From positions 6,287,001 through 6,351,000 of the forward strand of contig NC_087116.1 in assembly GCF_963855985.1 (NCBI RefSeq): a DNA stretch of 64,000 nucleotides, read 5' to 3'. The notes under the pieces were generated by a model. It saw only the letters and a list, made by a program, of their open reading frames with translations, did no database searches and was not told the origin of the DNA. This DNA comes from Ostrinia nubilalis (lineage: Eukaryota; Arthropoda; Insecta; Lepidoptera; Crambidae). Below are positions 11,801 to 19,372 of this stretch, piece after piece. Position 1 is the first letter of the stretch. Each line of letters begins with the position of its first letter. The position numbers were made by a program, and so were the translations under genes.

Positions 11801-14800
11801 TCGTTTATCATCATAGCCTGATGAAGTGAGTAGTTTAATATATTTTTCACTTTGAATATTTTATTATTATATTATATTTTACAGCGAACTAATTATTATT
11901 TTATGGAATTTTTAGACAACAGTAAGTTGCCTATTTATTTTATATAATAAAATACATTATTTCATAATTATGTTTAAGTAATTAATATTATAAAACATTT
12001 TTTTAGCCGGAGGTAATGAAACAAAAAAATATTTGAAAAAATATTATCTTACTCTTACCTTTAGCCATACTTAATGATTATTTTAATAAAAAATATTGGT
12101 TTTTTTTGTATCAGAATGTGGTATGTATATTAGCATAAAATAGTATTAATGGATATAATAAGGACCTACCTACAATACCTACATTTTATAGCCACGGTAG
12201 CCGAACGGTGAAGGGGTCGGACTGGCCGACTCGAGATCCGAGGAACGCGAGTTCGAATCCCACCGCCACTCGATTGTGGTGAGGGAATATTAGTAATTTG
12301 TGCAATACAAATTGCTAAAAATCTTTAAAAAAAAATTGCATTATGCTGGACTGGTTGCACTTTTTTATAGCTACCTAGTATTTTTTACTTTTAAACGATT
12401 TATGATGAAGTTAAAAACCTTATCCTTAATAACTAATTAGAAGCGCTTTTGGATGTTTTTTCTTTAGTGTTGATATCTTGTATATTATTTTGCAGTATAC
12501 GGTAAATATGGGGAATTTTAAAACTGAAGTTATAATGTTATTTATTATTATATTTTGTATTTATGACAATATAATTTAATTTATAATGTATAATTTACTA
12601 TACCTATTTATTGCAGGATCAATTTGTAAGTGACCGTTTGTTATATTATAACAAGAGTTAAATATTATGGCTGTTCTAAAAATATTACAAATTTAATAAA
12701 TGAAAAATAATTAATATTATTTTTTATTCCAATTCACTTTCATGGTCATCATCGCCATTCTGAAAATCGTAAGTATTTCTAGTAGTGCATTCTAAACTAT
12801 TAAAAAACTATTATATTTTATAATCTATAAGTACCCGTTAAAATATGAATAAACTCGATTTTGTTGCAGATGGGGATAGGGTGTAAGTACCTATTTTCTT
12901 CCAATTATTTTTACTGTTTTAAGTCTATAAGATCACAAAATGAAATTTTTGAAACATTTGTTTACAATCTATAATTATAATTTCAGGAACCAGTAAGTAT
13001 TGCTGTCTAAAATTAAAATAGTCCTAATATTTTTTCATCACAATAATTGAGTAGGTACTTAACTAATATAAAACATATTTTTTCAGATAACGGTAAACAT
13101 TGTCATGAATTAAATAAAAATAAAATTATTTTACTGTAGAATAATTACATAAAATACTAAATTGTCTTTTTTAATCTATCCAGGACAACGTACGTATCCA
13201 AATCGGTAGTTAAAATTAACAATTCTTTGTAATTGATAGTTTTCAAACTAATATTGACATTTTAATATTTTTTAGGAAGTGGTAAGTGACTGAACTATTA
13301 AAAAGAATGAGTTTGGAATATTAATTTCTAAATTATCATTCATAAATCGGCAGAAGTAAGCCGTGTTTTAAATGTATTGAACTGATTTATATTTTTATCC
13401 CATCCAATAGTTGAAAGTAAGTCTTTTAATTATTTTTTTATTTATACCTACATGGACATTTGTTTGCATTTTTTAAGGAATTTTAAATTTAAAAAATCTC
13501 ATGAAATATATTTAATTACCGTTTAATTCTTGTTTACAGGTCAAGGTAAATATTATAATTATTAACTACTGATTGTATTAAAATATAATTTTAAACTGAC
13601 TGTATTTTTACTAATAATTTGTCTTCTTTTCTTATAGTTATCGGTAAGAGTTGCAATTAAAATAGACCTATTTCCAAAACACAATAATATTCAAAGTCAA
13701 ACTGATGTAATATTAAATGATAAATAATGTATAAGTATTATAACAACAAGAATTAATCGATTTATTGTATCTTTAGAATGGTGAAGTAAGTATATTAAAA
13801 TTTATTTAATTTATTACTTTTTAATCCAAACAGGAACTTAGCTTGCAAAATAATTTCATTAAAAGAACAATTTTTGTATTATTTACTTATACCTACTGGC
13901 TCATTGAAATATTAATTACTTAGGTAATTTAAATACTCATTCACTAATCTTGTTAATTTTTATTTCATGCAATATAGAAAGTGGTAAGTTTTTTAAATAA
14001 AATTGTATAAATTACTGATATTAAGTAGGTATAATAATTTTTAAATTTTAAATATAAAATCTTTCAGAAAATATACGTAAGTAAAGAACGCATTTGTATA
14101 GTATTTTAAACATTATTAATAAATACAAACATTAATAATTTAACAAAATAATTATTTTCTTTGCAGTCCGAGGTTTGTAAAAGTTTGAAAACTAATCTAG
14201 TTATTTATTTTCTATTTTAATATTTTAGTCTTAGTAAACTTATCAGCTTCTAGAATTTATCCCCCTTGGGATTCAAATCCGCAACCAATGTGATGTTGTT
14301 ACCAGATTGATGCAATAGGTACTTAAGATAGGAACCCGACAATTAATACATTTCGATTAAAAAAAATCCCTCCTTAGGCAGTTCGATTTTTTCTAGTTAT
14401 TATATTATTTTTATTCTTTTTAGTTGCTTTTTATTAACTGTATTTTTTATTTTTAGAAATGGGTATGTACCTGTTTAAATTTTTATTACGATTCATTATA
14501 AATTAACGAACTTAACTATCGTGGTTTAATTAATATTATTTTTCTGCTTTTTAAAGAAAACGGTGAGATACTCTACGTATTTGATTTTCATCAGGTTTTT
14601 TTATTTGCATTTACAAAATCTTTATTTAATTATCATTATTATTTTACAGTACTGGGTAAGGAAAGACTTCATTCACAATAAGTTTATAATTTTTACATAA
14701 AAATAATAAAATAAGAATTTGTTTTTTTATTCATAAAATTATTTTTTGCAGACGATGGTGAGCTATTTTAAACGTATACAACGTAAAATATTATATTTAT

Positions 14801-17800
14801 TATTATTTTAATAATTTATTAATATTTACAGCCAGCAACAGTAAGTATATTCATGTGGTCAAGTCTCTACTGCAGGAGCACGACCCTCTCTAATTTACCA
14901 GAGGCAAATGGAGGAATTGGTCTACACTCCTCACGCTGGCCAGACTGGTTGGGGAGAGAAAGAAATTATATTAAAGGAGCTTTAAACACTTACCTACCTT
15001 TCAATTGCAATGGTGATGCTTCAGATTGATCTTCGCCAAATAAAACACTCTTCGTGGATGTCGCTTACGACATCACACTCAGTACGAGCTCACTAGTGAG
15101 CGCGATTAAAAAATGTATGAAAATTTTAGTTTTTGAACGTTACGAACGAACGCTAGGGGCGCTTTACAATCCGTCATACATTTAATGTAATTTTTTGCTA
15201 GTGAGCGCGTTTGATGTAAACTCACACTAGGCCCTCAATAACCGGCGGATGTTATAGTCAACAAACGAATATTTAAAAAATACAGTGTAAACTCTTTATA
15301 ACACCATTCTTTATAACGATAAACTCTCTTCATAGAAAATATCACAATTTGGTTGGTTTACCTTAAAACCTATACATTGATACACTCTTTATAGCCCAGC
15401 AGCCATTCTCTATTACGAAGAAATGTGTTTATATTTAGACACAGAATACCGCCATTATCGGTGTTATTGTTTATGTTATCTTGCTTGAAAAGCGTTATGT
15501 GTTGACGAAAAAGTTTGTGTGATACGTGCGATTGAAAAGGGAGAAAAGAAAAGCGATGTTGGAAGACGTTTTGAACTAAGTCAATCTACTGTTGCTACCA
15601 TTTGGAAAAATAAGGAAACAATTCTGCAGGCGGCGATGGAAGGAAACTCTAAAAAAAATTAAGGAAGCCAAAATTCGAAGACTTAGATCAAGCAATGTTG
15701 TCGTGGTTCAACAATCGGCGCCAGAATAATGTACCTATCTCGGGTCCAATTATTAAAGCCAAGGCTGAGAAGTTTGCCGAACAACTTGGCGTAATTAACT
15801 TTAAAGCATCAGAACAGCCTAACTTGGCTCGGAAAATTTAAGCAACGTCACAAAATTACCTACGGTAAAAGGAATGTGACTAATGATTGGATAAATAAAG
15901 TGTGGCCTAAATTAAAGGAGAAGTATTCTGCAAATGACATTTTTAATGCTGACGAAACTGGACTTTTATTCAAGCTGACGCCCGACCAAACTTTAAAGGA
16001 GAAAAATGTGTTGGAGGAAAACTCTTTAAAGAGCGCATTACTGTTCTAGTAGCTGCCAATATGAGTGGTACAGAAAAAAGAAAGCTCTTAGTTATAGGCA
16101 AATCGAAAAACCCTCGGTGTTTCATGAACATGAAACAGTTGCCAGTCACATATGCAGCAAATAAGTCAGCTTGGATGACAGCGCAGTTCTTTGAAGAGGA
16201 AGTGAGAAAATGGGATGCTGAATTGAAAACTCGAAAAATCTTGCTTCTTGTAGACAATTGCCCAGCTCACCCTCGTATACCTAATCTTCGAAACCTAGAG
16301 TTATCATTTTTCCCAGCTAATACAACCAGTATCTTGCAGCCAATGGACCAGAGTTTGATTAAAAGCCTTAAAGGTCACTACAGAAGGAAAATGTTAATGG
16401 AATTGATCGAAACTGACGGCAAGACCTCGATTAACATGCTACAAACAGTGATCTTTATATCAAAAGCCTGAAAAGAGGTAACGACAGCTACTATACAGCT
16501 TTCATTTCGTCACGCGGGACTTTGTAATGATCAAACAGTAGAAACGGATCCGTTCGATAATGAAGACAAATACCACTGAACGAATGGATAAAACAGTTCA
16601 ACATACCAGAAAATTTTAACGAAGATCTCCAAACATACGAAAATATAGACGACGATGTGGCGACAAGCGGTTCACTGAATGATGAACAAATTCTTGACTT
16701 AGTGTCGAAAAGTAAGGAAAAACTGAATGAAGAAGATGATCAAGTAGATGATTCTGAACCACCACCAACTATTCAACAAGCGCTTGATGCCGCTAAGTTA
16801 ATTGAAAAATTTTTATTGTTTAATCAAGAAGATTCCAGCACATATCAAGATATTGACAGAATACATAAGATAATACAAAACAAATACTGGCAAAGCAAAA
16901 AACGTCAGGCAAAGTTAACTGACTAAGTACTTATATGTATTAATTTTATCAGAAACATAATATTAAAGATTATAATGTAGTTAATTTGGTTGTTTTACTT
17001 TCTTCACTCCATATAACAATAACTCTCTATAACGATAAAAAAAGATCGGTCCCTTGAGTTACGTTTTATAGAGTTTACACGTTTTTATTTCAAAAAGCTT
17101 TGCTATAAAAGCATTGCTAACGTGTCCATAACGCGACGGAAAAGCAACGATACACTTCCATTTATATTTTTTTGAAAATTCTTTCAAAATTATTACTAGT
17201 ATAAAATTATTTTCAGAAAGTAAGTATAACAATATTTTTATTATTCACTCGCATACTTAATGAAAATTTTATACATAATGATTATTATTTAAATACTTTT
17301 GTATGACAAGGAAATCACCATGACGGTAATTTAAAAGTATTTTTTGTTGTAGCCCGGTGTAAGTTACCTACAATATAATTATTATTACCAATTTTTTTCT
17401 TGTTTTTGCTAATTTTCATTATTATTTTTAATGTCATTATTTAAGTATTTATTTTTCTATTTTAACTGAAAATATAAGCAAGGTTAATAAAAAATGTTTA
17501 TTTAAAGGGTTTTATCTCCTTAGGCGTTGGATGCGCTACCAACCGATGCATTGGCGATGTAGAAATCATTGGGGGAGGCCTATGTTCAGCAGTGGACATC
17601 CTAGTGGCTGAAATGATGATAATGATGAACGGTTTTTCCATTACAGTGTGATTGCGTCACTCGAGCACCTTTGTCCAAATTCAAATTATACGGTAACCTT
17701 CACTTCAAGAAAATAAAGGTGAGTTTCGGTACGCGTACCGAAATCTGAGCGCTGAGTGTGAGTTCACATCAAACGCGGTCACTAACTATAGTCTGGTCTG

Positions 17801-18625
17801 TGAGCACGTAGAATTTTGTCCAATGACCCCAAGCTACACATACGCGACTGTGCGACGGGCGCCCGCAGTGAGTGTGCGAGCGCGACAGCAACATAATTAC
17901 GCGCGAGCGATAAGGATGGGTAGCTTGGGGTCATTGGACAAAATTCTACGTGCTCACAGACCGGGCTTTAGTGAGCGCGTAAAAAAATGATATTAAATGT
18001 ATGACGGATTGTAGGTACAGCGCCCCTAGCGGAAACGTTCAAGAACTAAAATTTTCATACATTTTTATTAACGCGCTCACTAGTGAGGACGTTGATGTAA
18101 ACTCACACTCTCCATTGCATCAGTTATTCGACACACATTCTCTGCTTTGCACCGCTTTGGTGGAAATCGGGCCTTAGGCCCATCTATCTCCAGTGTCAGA
18201 GTGACGTGCTAATTTTGGGACACCCTGTATGGAACGAGGACATTTTTAATCACATTGTTTTTGTTGATTTGGTGTTTAAATTAATAAAACATTGAAGGTG
18301 GGCCCAGTTGCTGGAAGAAAAAATATTTAAAATTCAATCCGGTGAGTTGGCCCGTGGAACCCAACCCAACCAATAAAGGTCTAGTTTGTCCCGGGGGAAA
18401 GTTAAACTGTCATTGGACCCGCAACGAAACGAAAACAAAACGAAATCAGTAGAAACCCTTTACGGAACAGGGAGGGGGGACAATATAATGACATTTTTGA
18501 CTTTGACTTTGATGGTTTTATACTCCTTTTTGCAGGTGGTGCCTCCACGGTACGTGACGACTACCACGGAAGAGACATCGACACTGTGCCCCCCCTGCGA
18601 GGTCTGCCCAGTTTGTAATACATAG
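5812..18625 (+). CDS. Microexon gene encoding a small secreted acidic, Cys-tailed protein
   Basis: Not a recognised family. Conceptual splicing gives 34 coding exons and 171 residues. Coding exon 1 (5812-5825) reads MKLFG-, with GTAAGT overlapping its last G. Exon 2 (7078-7147) completes a classic signal peptide (ILWIQIVLCTWTLVQG). Exons 3-5 (10765-10803, 11202-11222, 11399-11431) give acidic, Asp/Asn/Lys-rich peptide. Twenty-seven microexons follow, detailed under 11519-17358. Then come 17647-17718 (24 codons, CDC near its start) and 18536-18625, ending VVPPRYVTTTTEETSTLCPP and a second CxxC pair before TAG. All junctions after exon 1 are phase 0 and no stop interrupts. A lone frame is expected by chance only rarely over 33 joins. 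The product is presumably secreted; six Cys in the mature part suggest disulfides. The expected length is exact only if every exon is used. ATTAAA near 18643 may serve for polyadenylation. Function unknown. Confidence 0.8.
5888..5991. repeat. Minisatellite of about 15 bp, CCTATAACGCTGTCC units
   Basis: Six to seven imperfect units of CCTATAACGCTGTCC run up to the left terminal repeat of the adjoining hAT relic. A related array stands on its right side. It is in intron 1 of the microexon gene. Confidence 0.85.
5992..6752 (-). mobile_element. hAT-type transposon relic
   Basis: On the minus strand about 6240-6400 encodes CQEVIERVFSQMNKMW and continues into TQLSVAVIKTMLITKI. This is the pattern of the C-terminal dimerisation region of hAT transposases (E-R-x-FS ... 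L-x-V). Ends carry inverted CTAACGTGAC...GACCAT and AAAGCGGGAC. The catalytic domain is missing, so the copy is dead. Confidence 0.6.
6751..6885. repeat. Second CTAACGCTGTCCC-type minisatellite
   Basis: Six to eight units of CCTCTAACACTGGCC / CCTCTAACGCTGTCC. At 6751-6789 the unit is mirrored into a palindrome around GTTATAGGCTATAAC. An open frame on the minus strand here (repeated ASVRG) is only the translated repeat. Confidence 0.8.
6925..7016 (+). repeat. Interspersed repeat family C
   Basis: CCTTCACTGGTTGGGTTATT ... GATCCTGGCTACAC ... GGGAATAGTCCCG, truncated on the left. Confidence 0.7.
7218..7372 (+). mobile_element. SINE-like repeat family E
   Basis: GACTGAGTTTCTTGCGCTGC through CTGAAGCAGTGGTAGGGTTA to an AT-rich tail. 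Near-identical copies lie at 30820, 34336, 54092 and 61832. Confidence 0.65.
7373..8675. other. Intron 2 sequence of the microexon gene, nothing recognised
   Basis: No exon could be supported. A short motif TTTTGCTGGGGTAA occurs at about 8205 and 8378, with related sequence between. An additional in-frame exon in this 3.6-kb intron cannot be excluded. Confidence 0.4.
8676..9410. repeat. Three tandem copies of a ~175-bp repeat
   Basis: GGTGGAGGAAGGGACGCT begins units at about 8680, 9075 and 9250. Each runs through CAAGTCTACAAGGAGTCACA and CAGACCTTAGACAGTATTTT. The first unit is split by the hAT MITE at 8704-8911, so the tandem array predates that insertion. Confidence 0.85.
8704..8911. mobile_element. 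hAT MITE with perfect 8-bp target duplication
   Basis: Ends are CAGTGGTTCTTAACC and its inverted copy GGTTAAGAACCACTG. The flanks CTCTAGAG (8696-8703 and 8912-8919) are identical 8-bp duplications, the hAT hallmark. The interior is non-coding, built of GGTGGTCC repeats. Confidence 0.93.
9571..10075. mobile_element. LINE (endonuclease-reverse transcriptase) 3' end with internal inversion
   Basis: The minus-strand frame at 9590-9845 encodes VLPVITYGSETWPLT ... AMERAMLGVSLRDRIR ... ISKLKWEF. The plus-strand 9850-10055 encodes the continuation DGRWGRKVLEWRPR ... GRPPTRWTDDI ... and the terminal QQWTSYG before a (ATG)n tail. These are consecutive parts of the C-terminal region of a lepidopteran non-LTR reverse transcriptase, so the 5' part is inverted relative to the 3' part. 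This is the classic twin-priming outcome. Confidence 0.85.
10823..10975. mobile_element. Foldback MITE family B
   Basis: AATTTTGTCCAATGACCCCA begins the left arm. The right arm is truncated within AGTGAGTGTGCGAGCGC. It lies 20 nt downstream of microexon-gene exon 3. Confidence 0.75.
11519..17358 (+). CDS. Microexon array: 27 exons of 3-9 nt (part of the gene at 5812-18625)
   Basis: Exon coordinates and residues: 11519-11527 DAQ; 11606-11611 LT; 11722-11727 LS; 11817-11825 PDE; 11916-11921 TT; 12007-12012 PE; 12115-12120 NV; 12496-12501 YT; 12617-12625 DQF; 12987-12992 EP; 13087-13092 IT; 13184-13189 DN; 13276-13281 EV; 13411-13416 LK; 13540-13545 VK; 13638-13643 LS; 13777-13785 NGE; 13978-13983 KV; 14068-14076 KIY; 14167-14172 SE; 14457-14462 KW; 14557-14562 KT; 14650-14655 YW; 14752-14757 TM; 14832-14840 PAT; 17217-17219 K; 17353-17358 PG. 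Twenty are 6 nt, six are 9 nt, one is 3 nt. Each has a pyrimidine-rich tract ending AG directly before and a GT donor directly after, usually GTAAG, GTAAA, GTGAG or GTATG. The weakest donors are GTAATG (12013) and GTTTGT (14173). Introns free of transposons are about 74-133 bp. The regular spacing, symmetric phase and repeated 6/9-nt size are hard to explain otherwise. Use of each exon in mRNA is unverified. Confidence 0.78.
12188..12350 (+). mobile_element. tRNA-derived SINE-like insertion
   Basis: Contains a B-box-like GTTCGAATCCC preceded by an A-box-like TAGCCGAACGG, followed by A-rich unrelated sequence. The cloverleaf is imperfect, so a SINE head or tRNA relic is likelier than a working tRNA. 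It explains why this microexon intron is 375 bp. Confidence 0.5.
12763..12882 (+). pseudogene. Two candidate decayed microexons
   Basis: At 12763-12768 AAAATC is followed by a strong GTAAGT donor but preceded by TTCTG where the acceptor AG should be. At 12870-12882 a good acceptor TTGTTGCAG is followed by ATGGGGATAGGGT and GTAAGT, but the possible exon lengths (11 or 13 nt) would break the frame. Using the inner AG at 12878-12879 would leave a 3-nt GGT exon. Both sit at the regular spacing expected of microexons, inside an unusually long 361-bp intron. Confidence 0.45.
14255..14410. repeat. Repeat fragment with TTAGGCAGTTCGATTTTTTC end
   Basis: Its end resembles those of the tRNA-containing element at 33255-33395 and of fragments at about 26815 and 48495. 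It also includes GGGATTCAAATCC, B-box-like. It lies in the 284-bp intron between exons SE and KW. Confidence 0.4.
14860..14960 (+). repeat. Interspersed repeat family F
   Basis: TCTCTACTGCAGGAGCACGA ... AATTTACCAGAGGCAAATGG ... ACGCTGGCCAGACTGGTTGG. At least ten other copies are in the window. Confidence 0.75.
15084..15232. mobile_element. MITE family H (CTCACTAGTGAGCGCG arms)
   Basis: Inverted arms around a GCTAGGGGCGCT core. Related copies are at 4978, 17757 and 54790. Confidence 0.7.
15283..17081 (+). mobile_element. Tigger/pogo-like DNA transposon relic
   Basis: Ends carry inverted GTGTAAACTCT(T)TATAAC. Translated pieces show the pogo order. A helix-turn-helix stretch (about 15545-15620, VGRRFELSQSTVATIWKNKE) comes first, then a CENP-B-like region (SWFNNRRQNNVPISGP), then DDE-domain parts: NADETGLLFK (15945), ILLLVDNCPAHP (16240-16270) and NTTSILQPMDQSLI (16320-16360). 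All three catalytic Asp are visible. The frame is broken by a shift near 15990, in the L-K-G-E-K stretch, and others before it. An acidic C-terminal segment (16657-16926) remains open. It sits in the 2.4-kb intron between microexons PAT and K. Confidence 0.88.
17562..17630 (+). mobile_element. LINE 3' tail fragment (family D)
   Basis: GGGGGAGGCCTATGTTCAGC ... GTGGCTGAAATGATGATAAT: the terminal coding and microsatellite tail of the LINE also seen at 9850-10075. Confidence 0.8.
17757..18106. mobile_element. MITE family H interrupted by MITE family B
   Basis: Outer arms GTGTGAGTTCACATCAAACG (17757) and its inverted copy ending near 18106 belong to family H. Inside, 17791-17970 is a complete palindromic family B element (CTGTGAGCACGTAGAATTTT to its inverse). 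B therefore inserted into an existing H copy. Confidence 0.8.
18380..18436 (-). repeat. Family C fragment
   Basis: TTTGTCCCGGGGGAAAGTTA ... ACCCGCAACGAAA. It is intronic, about 100 nt before the last microexon-gene exon. Confidence 0.6.
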
Positions 18626-18870
18626 ATAAAGCTTTAAATAATTAAACAAAATGAAAAATTTGTTTGTTGCTAGTTTTATTTTCGGCGTTCTTCATACTAA
18701 AGGATGAAGTACACTTAAGAGCCCGGAATCGGACCGTAATCGTATCATATCGAGGCATATTCTTTCATGAAATTCCGTACAGCGACGCACACTTATTCGC
18801 ACCGATACGTAAACGCCTCGCCTCGCGGGAAACGGCCATACGTTAGTAAGGTCGGGTGGTCACCATTGTA

Positions 18871-19022
18871 CGTTCGTTCGTTTCAGCCAAATAACGTCTA
18901 CTGTTGGAGAAAGGCCTCCCCTAAGGCCGGTCTGACCGGTCCTGCGCTGTTCGCATCCAAGTTCTTCCCGCGACCTTCACCAGATCGTTGGTCAACCTAG
19001 TGGGAGGCCTGCCCACGCTACG
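18871..19022 (-). mobile_element. LINE family D 3' fragment
   Basis: Minus-strand remnant of the LINE C-terminal coding end (GTTCGTTTCAGCCAAATAAC ... CACGCTACGTCTT). It lies between the convergent gene ends. Confidence 0.75.
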
Positions 19023-19073
19023 TCTTAAATATTCATAATGATTGACAGCCCGACCCAACAATCGGCAGACTAA

Positions 19074-19187
19074 TGCCCGTTTTCACCATCAATCCCTAAT
19101 AAAGTGACCCCTATAAAAATAAATTCCTATTATGTGTTACCATAGGGGTCACTTAAAAATTAAGGATTGGTGGGGAAAACGGGCCTA
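19074..19187. mobile_element. 114-bp MITE, GCCCGTTTTCACCATCAATC ends
   Basis: Near-perfect foldback. A second copy at about 46364-46475 has the same ends and core (CCATAGGGGTCACTT). Confidence 0.85.
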
Positions 19188-19333
19188 AAAGTCTGTATCT
19201 ACGGGGTGTCTTAACCGCCAGCCTATATCAAAAGCGATGCGTCCCATAGCTTGGCGCCTGGAACAATAAGATAAAATCTGAATATTCTACTCACCACAAT
19301 AAAGATGAAGCCAAACCTGTACATAATACATAA

Positions 19334-19339
19334 TTTATT
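19334..19339 (-). terminator. Polyadenylation signal of the membrane-protein gene
   Basis: AATAAA on the minus strand, about 34 nt beyond the stop codon at 19373. Confidence 0.6.
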
Positions 19340-19372
19340 ATTAAAACTACAGACATAACTATAAAATTCTAA

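Noticed and set aside
13922..13926. Zero-length exon (CTTAG|GTAATT) as a recursive splice site
   Set aside because: TAGGTA is common in this DNA and nothing else supports it.
17647..17692. Shorter version of the penultimate exon ending at GTAACC
   Set aside because: It would be 46 nt and break the frame; the next donor, GTGAGT at 17719, gives 72 nt in phase 0.
18386..18535. Start codon at 18386 making the last microexon-gene exon a separate 79-residue protein
   Set aside because: The 5' part is family C repeat and intronic; a strong acceptor TTTTTGCAG precedes 18536 and gives the frame expected from upstream exons.
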